From the NCBI GenBank assembly GCA_011800805.1, contig MPNW01000308.1:121926-185925 (forward strand): a stretch of 64,000 bases of DNA, given 5' to 3'. The number at the start of each line of letters is the position of its first letter. Positions within the stretch are counted from its first letter, which is position 1. The position numbers were made by a program, and so were the translations under genes. The DNA comes from Hirudo medicinalis. Its lineage: Eukaryota; Annelida; Clitellata; Hirudinida; Hirudinidae. Shown piece by piece: positions 26,401 to 36,667 of this stretch. The notes below the pieces were generated by a model. It was not told the origin of the DNA. It did no database searches and saw nothing but the letters and a program-made list of their open reading frames with translations.

Positions 26401-28449
26401 AAATCAGAAAATTGAATCGTGAAAAATGTTTAAATAAAATATCAGTAGAGTTACAGTTATATTTCAATTTTAAAAGATAAGAAAACAACATATTAATGTG
26501 AAAACACAAAAGAGCGAGGTACTGACATCAAAAGTTCTGATGTTTTCTTAAACTCTTCCAATATTTCATCTGGCAGCTGTTGTAATTTTAAATAAAAATA
26601 AGTTAATGTGTGAAATGAAACAATTTGAATAACTCATAAAAATATGAAAACAAAACTTATTTCAAACCTTTGATTCTGTCGGAAGAGATTTGCTCAATTC
26701 ATTCAATGAGTCTATCACATGTTTAGTCGCTTCTGTTGAATTTCAAATTATTAAATCAATTTAACTTAATATTCATTAAAATATATTTTTTTGAAAAATT
26801 GAGGCTCGTAACTCTCTCAGCTAATCAGTTGAAATGGGTTGAGTTCCCTCAATCAGCAACTGTATCGCGTTCAAAACCTAGTTTGCGTTGTTAAATTCAT
26901 CGAATGTATAAATCGATAAATTTGTTTAAAAATCGCAAACATTTACTTGATCACAACGACAAATTAATTTAATAATGCGCCCTACTTAATTCACTTTACA
27001 AATTGTGTCAACAGTGTTTCCGCTCAAACATTCCTTAATAAAAAAAGCTTAAACTGGATCTACGTTGTCAAGGCAGTCGACTCAGATTTGAGTCCTTAGT
27101 TACTGGAGCAGTTTCGAAGTTTCGCCACATTTAAAGTTACAAACGCGAAGCTAAATTGAATGTGCTGGCTTTATTCATATCTTAATTAAGCTAAACATGA
27201 TTGAATTTACCCAAATTGACGTTGCAATGATCTTGATAATCAGTCATTTCCTGAATGTTAAGATTGCTTGTTGTTTAATGCTTGTTGGTTTAATTGAAAT
27301 ATGTTAGTCTGCGATTAGCTTAATTACAAACCAAAGACTTTAGTTTTGCAGCGTGAACATAAATAAAATTTTAAATTTAAATATTTATTATTTTTACACA
27401 AATAAATTTAAAGTAATCATATTCTGAAATAAGAGTTTTATGTTGAACAAATTCTAATAAGCTCTCCCTGAGTCAGACTGACTTTATTGGCAATGGTACA
27501 GTACCGACGGTATTTGAACCAGAATCATGCAGGTTTTCCAACTGTTGAGAAAAGCCCGCGCAATCTGGTCAATCGTCTGTCATTTGTACTTCGAAAATTT
27601 CGCTCTCTCGTTCGAATATATTGACCGTTATATGAAAAAAATTTAATGTAACAGAGACATAAAGGACATGAAATGAATATACCTCGAGCGAGTGGTCGTG
27701 AGGCTGTTTTCGAGAATTGTCGGTGAATTTTCGAAATTTGCGTCAGTTTTGCTTTTTTTTGTGTGACTATTTCGTGTCCCTTGCATTCAGGAAAACCTGG
27801 GAGTGGAGAGGCTAACATTTCGACATTAATGTTTCCTCTGGTTGGAAGTGACATGTTCAGAAAAGCAGAAGGTAAAGTAATGGTTTGAGGTGCATTTGAC
27901 GTCTGCTGATTGATATGGCTGAAAATTCGGAGAATATATGGAGGGCACACAAGTGCCACCGAAGGAGGAAATGACTGCGAATTAACAAACGATTAATGTT
28001 TTTATGACAACGATGTCACTCGGTGTTGCGTTTTTGCTTTATGATCAAGGACCCTTATGGGAACACTAAACCTTCCGAGGAGATTTATTACTCGAACATT
28101 GAAGTGTAATGGAATGAAAACTTAAGGAAATATTTTCAAAAGAAAACATTCAAGGAACGAAAAAATACAGCAAAAATCAAGTCGAGGTCGTTACGCAAGT
28201 AGTAAGGCATTTCATTCTTGCGCGCCTCAAATATCAGCATTCCCAATCATTGACAATCAACGAAACCAGCTCGCGAACGAAGTGAAAAAAACTCAAAATG
28301 CTACTCGCGAGCGAGTGAGGTGAAAATTCCGAATACACGAAAGCGACAAACACAGCAAACTGTAGGATCGCACATCCATCATAATCACGTGCTGATCCTA
28401 GCCCTATCAGCGATGACTTACCAGGCGCGCATCCTTTGTTTGTGGACAT
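23291..28449 (-). CDS. Unrecognised 436-residue acidic, cysteine-containing protein, complete 13-exon model
   Basis: Thirteen exons on the - strand: 28449-28422, 26732-26668, 26576-26523, 26030-25958, 25853-25777, 25570-25467, 25393-25263, 24974-24889, 24645-24505, 24251-24153, 24008-23793, 23700-23561, 23387-23291. Every junction keeps frame, and the total is 1,311 bases including the stop, which is strong support for a real gene. The start ATG opens with MSTNKGCAP. The protein is mostly predicted helical, acidic (THEDEETEYD, EVMDAEYDF), with scattered cysteines. There is no signal peptide and no transmembrane helix, so a soluble intracellular protein is likely. I recognise no domain. Two segments near the C-terminus resemble each other: GEMLRGCGSNVN in exon 12 and DLLRMLRGDNIDN in exon 13. 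The first intron is about 1.7 kb. A SINE copy sits in the intron at 24252-24504. The assembly gap starts 36 bases upstream of the ATG and may hide the promoter. Confidence 0.75.
23421..23455. repeat. (AAT)n repeat
   Basis: Near-perfect aat triplets upstream of exon 13 of the 436-residue gene (gene on the - strand), in its last intron. Confidence 0.85.
24288..24466 (-). mobile_element. tRNA-derived SINE, copy 1
   Basis: On the - strand this copy has a perfect Pol III A box, TGGCTGAATGGG (24451-24440), and a perfect B-box core, GTTCGAAACC (24392-24383), about 47 bases apart. Downstream is the shared ctatataaatgg segment. It aligns throughout with copies 2-4 and lies in an intron of the 436-residue gene. 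Confidence 0.8.
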
Positions 28450-28485
28450 CCTCCTTTGTCCTGACTGGCTATTTAAGAAGCTAAG

Positions 28486-28613
28486 NNNNNNNNNNNNNNN
28501 NNNNNNNNNNNNNNNNNNNNNNNNNNNNNNNNNNNNNNNNNNNNNNNNNNNNNNNNNNNNNNNNNNNNNNNNNNNNNNNNNNNNNNNNNNNNNNNNNNNN
28601 NNNNNNNNNNNNN
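28486..28613. other. Assembly gap (128 N)
   Basis: A run of n characters. It lies immediately upstream of the first coding exon of the 436-residue gene and downstream of the zinc-finger gene, so regulatory DNA may be missing here. Confidence 0.99.
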
Positions 28614-28821
28614 CTCCAACTCTTCCGGCTACGTCGCTACGCTGCTATTCCAGCAGTTATGTTGTCAGTCGAAGCATTGTTGCCGTTGTTGTAAATAAAC
28701 TTTGTAGCGTCTTCGTCGTCAATGCCGCTGTCGCTACAAAACCTACTATAGACAAATATAGACAACGACGTCGAAAGACGTTTATGAAAGAAGACCACTG
28801 TTGGTCTTCCATCTTCTTCCT

Positions 28822-29792
28822 CTAGTGCCCTTCGTCAATATGTTCTGCCAGTTTGTATCGTGTGTAGAACCGTGGGCCAGATTTGCATAGTCGGCACTTG
28901 AATCTGCCATGCCTGGGTGGTTCTACAGGAAAATAGTTAAATAAAGTAACAGTTTAATCTATCTTTTAGACACATGATATTTATTAAAAACGTGACACAT
29001 TCACTCCACTAAAAAATGTATTAGATTATGTATTATTAATAACAATGTATATATCAGCATAACTTGATTATCATTGGCAAATTTAGCTGCTCAGACTCAC
29101 GCTTGCAATATTTCTCATAATGATCGTCGAGGTCATCGGGTTTTGGGAACGTCTTCTTGCAATGGCTGCATTTCTTGTCCCCCTCCTTCTCGGCTTGCAG
29201 GATTTTCTGGTGAATTAAAAATGGAACCTCCGCCTCAATCAATTGCTGATGTACAAAGGTCAACGAGTCAACATTTTATTAGAAATTTCACCGTTATTTT
29301 GACAAATAGACAGGGCTTAAGCCTGGAAGATCAAAGAACAAAAACATAAATGGGAATCTCAAAGTTAGATAAAGCTCTCACTCCATAGATTTAACGCAAC
29401 TTACGGGATTAATTCCCATCTTGCCTTCATGTGCTATTCTGAATTCACTGGTTTTTTCTCTCCGTCGTTGGAGGCTTGTTTCAACCTTAGGAAAGAACAG
29501 TCGGCAGAGCCTACAGAATGTTTGGCACTTTCGTTCTGGCTACCCTGAGCGGCTGACAAGGTCGGGACTGAAATACATTAATGCGAATAATTTTTCGAAA
29601 GAAATTACTTGCGTTTGTCATGGAATTACAGACATAATCAATAAACATAAATATTCCACAAAGTAAGAGGAAATAACTGTAAGAAATAGAAAATGAATGA
29701 AATGAATGTTTATCACGAAAGCTTACAGGGTCCCAGGAAAGAATTTGAAGGGTTGCTGCGGACGAATTTCTGACTCTTCTCCACCGGACAAA
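28822..29792 (-). CDS. C2H2-type zinc-finger protein, 3' part
   Basis: Four - strand exons keep frame: 29792-29727, 29539-29405, 29206-29101, 28922-28822. They encode a CxxC segment (KCQTFCRLCRLFFPKVE), a canonical-looking finger (CSHCKKTFPKPDDLDDHYEK followed by YC), and a last finger ending the protein (FKCRLCKSGPRFYTRYKLAE then HIDEGH, stop). The finger spacing C-x2-C-x14-H-x4-H in the last one fits a zinc-binding C2H2 unit; the middle one is C-x2-C-x12-H-x4-C (H then C). Such proteins usually bind DNA, RNA or protein in the nucleus. The first exon here uses an acceptor at 29540-29541 chosen because the upstream frame has a stop. A 17-base candidate exon ending in CAAGAGAAG lies near 29917-29933. 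The 5' end was not found. Confidence 0.6.
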
Positions 29793-30128
29793 CTGAAATA
29801 TTAAAATTTGCAAGACTAAAAATAAGCAGCTGAATGAACACAAATAAGTTTGTGTGGTTAATAGCGGAAGAAAATGAATGAAAATAAATTAAGAAATTAA
29901 TACTTTTTTTTACCTTCTCTTGTAGCAACCCTTGACGTCAAATTAAAGAAACAGAATTAAGTATAAAATGACCAGACGAAAGCGTAAAACAGTTTTCTGA
30001 AAGTTCTCAATTTTAGTCCTAATTTGGCAAAGCAGACCCAGCAAGAAATTCGAAGAATGAATCCAAGGATTGTAGAAGGGAAGGTAGAACACTCCTTGGC
30101 TTCACAACAACAGCCACAGCGAATTAAA

Positions 30129-30149
30129 AATAACAACAATAACAACAAT

Positions 30150-30188
<39 letters not shown>

Positions 30189-30206
30189 AATAATAATAAT
30201 AATAAT
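30129..30206. repeat. (AAC)n(AAT)n repeat
   Basis: Aac triplets pass into aat triplets. The run produces poly-Asn and poly-Leu shadow frames. Confidence 0.9.
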
Positions 30207-30459
30207 ATTAATATTAATGACAAACAGCTTGTTTTCCCAGTCGACTGAGCTTCATTGGTGGATTATTATGTGACTATGGTTGTTCTTGTTGCCCCTTCAA
30301 AGTTTGAATTCCTAACTCGCGTTGGGGAGTCCACCAGTAAGTGTACAAGCGGTGTGCAGGAAGGATTGCCCAGAATATTGTCAAGAGCCTGTTGATTTCA
30401 TTATTGAAGAGTTCACCAAAATCCAGAGACCATCGCCAAGGACATTCGATTATATAATG

Positions 30460-30690
30460 TGTTATATGAATTAATGAATTAAGACTGCATTGTGAATTAA
30501 TGAATTGCAACTACACTAATGACTGTGAATTAATGAATTGCAACTACACTAATGACTGTGAATTAATGAATTAAGACTGCATTGTGAATTAATGAATTAA
30601 GACTGCATTGTGAATTAATGAATTAAGACTGCATTGTGAATTAATGAATTACAACTACATTAATGACTGTGAATTAATGACTTAAGACTG
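30460..30690. repeat. Interleaved tandem array built on gaattaatgaatt
   Basis: The core tgtgaattaatgaatt recurs about eight times. It is followed either by aagactgcat (about 26 bp unit) or by gcaactacactaatgac (about 33 bp unit), and the two unit types alternate irregularly. Confidence 0.85.
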
Positions 30691-30711
30691 CACGAAGAGC
30701 GTGTTTTCCAA

Positions 30712-30805
30712 CAGCATCAGTGAGCATTACAATTGATTGACCAATTAGAAACAGTATCAGTAAGCATTACAATTGATTGACCAATTAGAAACAGTATCAG
30801 TAATC
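30712..30805. repeat. Two copies of an approximately 44 bp direct repeat
   Basis: The block agcattacaattgattgac through ccaattagaaacagtatcag occurs twice back to back with one or two changes, followed by a partial third copy. Confidence 0.85.
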
Positions 30806-31305
30806 GTAAATGAATAAATTATCAGTTATCAATGACATTGTGCAAGCTGACAGACAATCACGTTTCCCGATGCGAACATGTGCGCTTGATTGTGGAACAT
30901 TCAGAGTTTTGAGCAAAGGCAGGATTGAAATTTAAGCATGGACGACATTTGGGGGCGGGGACAACCCGGAGCACAAAGGCAAAATAGGGTCTCACACGGT
31001 TGAGCGAGGGGGTTTGCTCACCCTGGAAAATGTCGAATTGACGTCCCTGTTTGACTGGAATCTATGCCGTATTAAAATATTTTCGCAAAGACAACCACTT
31101 TCTGGCTGTTTGTTTGCCCTGATAATTTTCAACCATTATTATTTCTCACAACTTCATCAGCGATATCGTTTTTTATTAATTCATCCCCATTCACTCATTC
31201 AATCGACTGCATGCATGCCTTTATCTATGCATGCTTTCCATGCATCGAATGCATCGTCAAATCGGTCAATGAAATTCTCGTTATACAAATTAAGAACGGC
31301 AGCGT

Positions 31306-32137
31306 TTATGACGGGGTCAAGCGCTCGTAAGTGAATATGTCGTGGATTTCAGAGGCCAAGTATTTGTCCTGTGCCCTCAAACCCCCACCGGGCATGTTGA
31401 GGTGGGTGGGAGCCTTGTTGTGGCTCTCGTAGGGCTCTGGGCAGTTGCTCTGCATCAGACAAGACAGGTCGACGTTGCCACCTGGAGGGGTACAAATTAT
31501 TGTTTAAAAATAATTATTGTTATGATGGTGATGGTGACGATGATGACGAAGATGATGATGATGGTAAAGATCCTACCATCGGTTTCATCGCTGACCAGTT
31601 CGAGGATCTTGTCCTCAAGTACAGGGTCAGTGCACCCCTCGACAATGTTGGACAACTGGGCGGTGCACGAAGATGCACTGGAGCGAAGGTTCAGGGGGCT
31701 CGGCCACTTGTCCATCACTTGCGACCCCATTAAACACGAGGGGGATGGCGACGAAAATGGAGGTGATGATGATGGCGGTGATGATGATGATGATGATGAT
31801 GATGCTCTGTTTGTTGTGCTGAGAGCTACAACCTGAATGGTTTGAATGAATAGGGTCCATCAGATGTTTTGAGAAGACAATACTATTTATAGCCGTCATA
31901 ATTTTCGACCTTATTACTATTATTATTTCATTGTTATTGTTGATGTCAGGGTTGGTTTCTATTTACAGTTTTATTGTTATTATAAATAAAAGTTCGTAAA
32001 AAATATTTTTGCAAATTAAAAATATCAACAAACTTATAAAATAATGGCATGTAAATTCCATTTTTTTTTATTACCCGTTTTTTTGCAGGATTCCAGATCC
32101 TACGAAGCATTGCAATTTTCTTCTCCTCCGACAATCT
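31306..32137 (-). CDS. Unidentified gene, 3' exons
   Basis: The last two exons, 31717-31577 and 31481-31306, keep frame and read MDKWPSPLNLRSSASS through ILELVSDETDG and then a cysteine-containing terminal segment (LSCLMQSNCPEPYESHNKAP, ending ASEIHDIFTYERLTPS, stop). A possible upstream exon at 32137-32075 (RLSEEKKIAMLRRIWNPAKK) has good splice sites, but its phase does not join directly to 31717, so an exon between them is missing or the call is wrong. Codon content is clearly non-repetitive. I do not recognise the protein. Confidence 0.5.
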
Positions 32138-33342
32138 CTGATGGGAGGGGGTCGATCCGAAAATTAAGAAAATAAAATTAAGAATAAAATTATTGATGTC
32201 GAAAAAATCACAGAGTCTCTTCGAAAAATGCAAGCGAAATGTTTATAATTAAATCAACTGTTCAAAAATAAGTCCCCATGATATTTTTAGCGCAGGACAC
32301 GACGTCCTGTACTTTTATTTAGCGCTCTCTTCGTAAGACGTCTGCTTATAAGAAACCTCTCGACCAATCAGAGATGGGCTTGCAACCATTTGAAGCGTGA
32401 TCTTGTTTTTCAATGTTTTTGAAGACACAAAGTTTTCCACATGAGTTCATATCAAAATATTATTAGTCACATTAAAACTCAATTAGTAATTATAAGTCAA
32501 TTAATAATGTTTTTTCTTGCAGTTAATAATTATATTTAAAAGTTTTATGGAAATCAGAAAGTTTTGTTGGCGCGTTAAAATTTTGTTGGCTCCACAAAAA
32601 TAGACGCATTCTCGAAATGCAACGTTTGTCAACAAGTCGATGGACGGAAATTTCCTGAGTTCAAAAACTATTTGCAAATGGATGAATGACTTCATTTCAA
32701 AGTTTATTTATACATCATATTTTATTTATACATCAAATTGTGTATCTCTCATAATGCTTGACATTTGATGGTTATTGCGTAACTTGATCGTATTTGGTCA
32801 TCAACACATAAACCGAAACCTATTATTTTAGTAATAATGAGTCACCCCAGTATCAAACCCTGGTAAAACGTACTCAAAATATTTCATTATTTACATAAAT
32901 AGGTCCAGCACTAAGATGGGTACACCACGAATGTCAAAATGCACATGAAACCTCCTATGACGAATAAAAATCTTATTTATTATCAAAATAATTGAATCTA
33001 AAATCGACAAAAAAATGGGGCTCAACAATGAGACTTTTTTCACACAAGGGTGGACTGATGAAAATAATAAGCACGGGACATTGAGGCCAGCCAATGAGAG
33101 GCAAGCAGCAGGTCACGTGGATTTGTTTTCATAGACAGCTGTTAACCCATATACTAACTCGTGTCCATAGATCTGTGACGACGTAGTTCTCACCTGGATT
33201 GTATCACCTGTTCAATCGATTGGTTCAACTGCGCACCCCTTTTCAGAGTTATTTATAAAAAAAATTATGAATTAAAACGTATCAAAAAAAGTTTTAACAA
33301 CTTTCAAAATTACTACAAAATATTAGCAAGCCCTCTGTGATA
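32138..33342. other. Non-coding stretch, nothing recognised
   Basis: AT-rich DNA with no microsatellite longer than a few units and no exon I can support. Confidence 0.5.
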
Positions 33343-33480
33343 TTAAATATGCACAACTTTTGGACTTCCTCCCCTCTCATCTCCCCAGTCGCTAAAGATC
33401 AACTGGGGACTACCAGTGATACCTAGGAGCACCGACCTCTGGCCCAGTTTCAATAATTTGATAAAATTCTGTCCGAAAAT
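33343..33480 (-). CDS. Possible terminal exon of an unidentified gene
   Basis: After a ttccaag acceptor, 46 codons stay open to a stop: FGQNFIKLLKLGQRSVLLG then TGSPQLIFSDWGDERGG. The sequence looks coding (non-repetitive, balanced composition). No upstream exon was joined to it and no family is recognised. Confidence 0.3.
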   Translation of the reverse strand: MFGQNFIKLLKLGQRSVLLGITGSPQLIFSDWGDERGGSPKVVHI

Positions 33481-33639
33481 CTTGGAAATAAATTTAAACG
33501 AGAAGAAAAATCATTAAAAATTCAAATTGAGAAAAACAAACGAAAAAAGAATCCATGAAGATCCCTTCCTTATTCGCTCAGTCGTCAGGGCATCCACAAG
33601 CACACCAGGCAGACAGATCGTACAAAGTCGTGCCATCAC

Positions 33640-33715
33640 CATAATCATCATCACCATCATCATCATCATCATCATCACCATCATCACCACCATCATCATC
33701 ATCATCACCGCGGCG
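33640..33715. repeat. (ATC)n repeat
   Basis: Imperfect atc/acc triplets on the + strand. Confidence 0.85.
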
Positions 33716-34047
33716 ATCACTAGGATCACGCCTCCAAATGTGTCCACACCGAAATCCGACCAACCAACCAAACTATCATTATTATGATGTTAATATTATT
33801 ACCATTACTATTAATAACAACGTGACGTCATCACACCGAATGACCTCGACAAGGTGGTCAATAAACGTTTATTTACACTAACTCTCAGCGCAGCTCAAAG
33901 CTGATCTAAAAGGACACAGATGTGAAACTGGGTCATGTCAGATCTCGCAACCAATAGCGCGACAAGCGACCCAATTAGGTCGATCAGGTGAGGGAGTTTG
34001 GGGGATAAGAGACCTCGCAATAAAATTATACCGCGCGCCTAACAAGT

Positions 34048-34053
<6 letters not shown>

Positions 34054-34088
<35 letters not shown>
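34054..34088. repeat. (CAT)n repeat
   Basis: Near-perfect cat triplets adjacent to the candidate exon at 34117-34170. Confidence 0.9.
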
Positions 34089-34090
<2 letters not shown>

Positions 34091-34116
34091 GAGAGGCATC
34101 ATGACCATGATCGTAC

Positions 34117-34170
34117 CAGTCTTGTCGGTGAAAATGACCTCTTGCACACAGTGCCAGTCAGAAATGGTAA
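34117..34170 (-). CDS. Orphan candidate exon, PLAT-like or P-type ATPase-like motif
   Basis: The - strand reads SDWHCVQEVIFTDKTG and then a GT donor (34116-34115). FTDKTG resembles the phosphorylation motif of P4-type ATPases. The spacing of W, hydrophobic residues and D-K-T-G also fits a PLAT/LH2 strand. No partner exon of either family was found nearby, so a chance match is possible. Confidence 0.2.
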
Positions 34171-34261
34171 AATGCAGGTGTGCATGTTACGGCTGTCATA
34201 AGCGGTAATAATGGAATAGCGCCAGGACAATCTGCACGCATCAAAACGATGATGGTAGCAG

Positions 34262-34262
34262 C

Positions 34263-34297
<35 letters not shown>

Positions 34298-34390
34298 TAA
34301 TAATAATAACAACAACAACAATAATAACAATAATAATAATAATAATAATGATGATGATAATAATGATGATGATGATGATGATGATAATAA
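34262..34390. repeat. Compound (AAT)n/(ATG)n repeat
   Basis: Aat triplets with an aac patch, followed by atg/gat triplets. Confidence 0.9.
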
Positions 34391-34511
34391 TATTCTTAGA
34401 ATAAGATGCAAAATATCCATCCAAAAGTGCTACTATACACGATGTACACTAACAACGAAGTGTACAATTCATTAATGTTCCGAACATGAGAAAGACTTCT
34501 CTATGCACAGT

Positions 34512-34760
34512 GACGACGACGACGACAATGATGATGATGATGATGACGACGACGACGACGACAATCGTGTCAATTCCTGTAAGGAATAACGCAAGGATAA
34601 CAATAAAAATAGCACTACTAATAATAACAATAATAATAATAACACAATAATAATAATAATAACACACTAATAACAATAATAATAATAATAATAACAACAC
34701 AATAATAACAATAATAAGAGTAACAACAACAATAATAAGAACAACACTAGCAATAATAAT
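34512..34760. repeat. (ACG)n, (ATG)n and (AAT/AAC)n tracts
   Basis: Three neighbouring trinucleotide tracts with short unique spacers, downstream of the NIPBL 3' end. Confidence 0.85.
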
Positions 34761-35566
34761 GTCGGCCAACAACACGTCCGAAGGCTTTCAAAGCTAGCGT
34801 CCCGAGCATCAATCAAGAACCAGACTGCACAGTGGACAGGCTGACATTACGACACTTTTCATCGTCGTCGTCACCTTAGTCATCGCTATCATCATCATCG
34901 AAGTCATCATCATCATCGTCATCATTATCATCATCGTCGCTAGAGTCATTGTTCCGTCAGAGTTATGATAACGACGCATGGATTACGACAACGACGTGAT
35001 GGCGACACGAGCTTCGGCGGTCGGAGCGGTAAGTGTAGCAACTCAAGGAGACTTGCGAAGTCCTGGCGACGGGAAGAGTTTAAAAAAAAAAACAGGGCAG
35101 ACGACTGTGGTTACGAAAACACGACGAAAGAAAAAAAATTTTCATCGCGGACGTCCTTGGACTCCCGTAAAACTTCCGCTTTCTCAATGGAAAATATAAA
35201 TCGACTTCTCCGTTTATTGTCGGGAATTGTTTGACATTAAATCTTAAAAAAGGGAAAAAAAAAAGAAAATTATTCAAAAAGTCGACCACTTTAAAAACAT
35301 GACATCTTGCCTTCCTCCCCAATCTTCCTCTTCCTCTTCTTCTTCTTCAGCAATTTGAGAGCCAAAAGTGAATCAAAACACTCCCACTCTCCTCCACAAA
35401 AATGGGCATCGATTAGCATATTCTATGGTAATAACGTATGGTAATTTTATGCTCATCACAGTAACCGGCATGTCGTTGGTCATCATAATTTATGATAATC
35501 CCTACGTAGGCAAATTCGACGAGAAGCCGAGCGGGCGAAAGCAGTTTTCAAAAATCTTCAGCGCGT
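34761..35566. other. Probable NIPBL 3' UTR and spacer
   Basis: This stretch follows the NIPBL stop codon. It holds a short (ATC)n tract near 34886-34940 and A-rich runs. No coding exon is supported; the open + frame at 34965-35234 lacks a domain and splice sites. Confidence 0.5.
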
Positions 35567-36628
35567 CTACTGCCAGTCGGCGTCGTTGTCGTCGTCGTCG
35601 CAATCGTCGTCGTCGTCTTCCGAGTCGCTGCAGACGTTCTTGCGCCTCTTAGGCTTCTTTTTGTTCTTTTTGGCGGACGAAGGTTGGTTGTGAGAGGAGC
35701 GACCGGACGAAGTGCCCTGGCGATTGGTCTTCCGCGACTTGCTCGAAGGAGCGGAAGATCGCTTGGCGCTCGACTGCCGACGAAAAACGAAAAAGAGATT
35801 TAAAACCTTTGTCGATTGTGAACGAGTAATTTGAGAGTGGTTAAAATTGTGATTATAAAATTGATAGTATTTTATTATTATATTTATTACTTAAATATTT
35901 GTCACTTCTGCAATTATTCGTTAATACCAAGTCTACGTTGGAGTGCACTGAATAAATGGAGTGCAAAGAATAAACCAACCGGAGGTCCGTTGGGGCAGGT
36001 GTTGCTGTTGAGGATGCTGCCATCCTGGAGGTTGGTGGTCGTTGTCGTCGGCGACACGTCATCGTCCATGTCTTCTTTGTCTATACTGGCCATTAGTTCT
36101 TTGAACTGGAAAGCATAATATCATCATCATCACCACCACCATCACCACCATCGTGGTCATCGACCAAGACAACCATCATCACCATCATCACCACCATCAT
36201 CATCACCATCTTCCTCACATTAAGGTAGGCATTGACAATTTCCCTCCTGTGCTCAGCATTCCTCTGACACAGAGGTTCTGCTCTTGTCAGAAGTTCAAGG
36301 ACCTGGGTGGGTTGGAACTTCACCCCGTGCTTGCGGTTGACCGTCTTCTCGTAGGCCTTGAAGTCCATCGGGGAGTACTGCTGGATTTTACTGGAGACGA
36401 CAACAATAACAACGATGATCACGACACCGATGACAATGCAAGTGAGTAGAGTCATTAGAGTGGCTCGTGTTTTGAAAGGACAGCAAGGAAATGAAAGAAC
36501 AAAACTGATGCCGGTCATGTTGATGACAGTTATTCCTTCTTATTATTACCATCAATAATTATTTTAATCAATTGAAATGCAGTCAACGGAACCAATCAAT
36601 CATTGACAAATTAACAAGTACTTATTAC

Positions 36629-36667
<39 letters not shown>

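Larger units (their letters stand above)
29793..31305. other. Intronic or intergenic DNA with tandem repeats
   Basis: This stretch should hold the upstream part of the zinc-finger gene. By eye it holds an (AAC)n/(AAT)n microsatellite, two kinds of longer tandem repeat (listed separately) and AT-rich DNA. No further exon was identified with confidence. Confidence 0.5.

Noticed and set aside
27525..27959. 144-codon - strand frame in the first intron of the 436-residue gene
   Set aside because: No recognised domain and no similarity I can see to a transposase or reverse transcriptase; the long frame may be chance.
30460..30690. CRISPR-like array
   Set aside because: Units are adjacent with no unique spacers, and the genome is animal; this is a tandem repeat.
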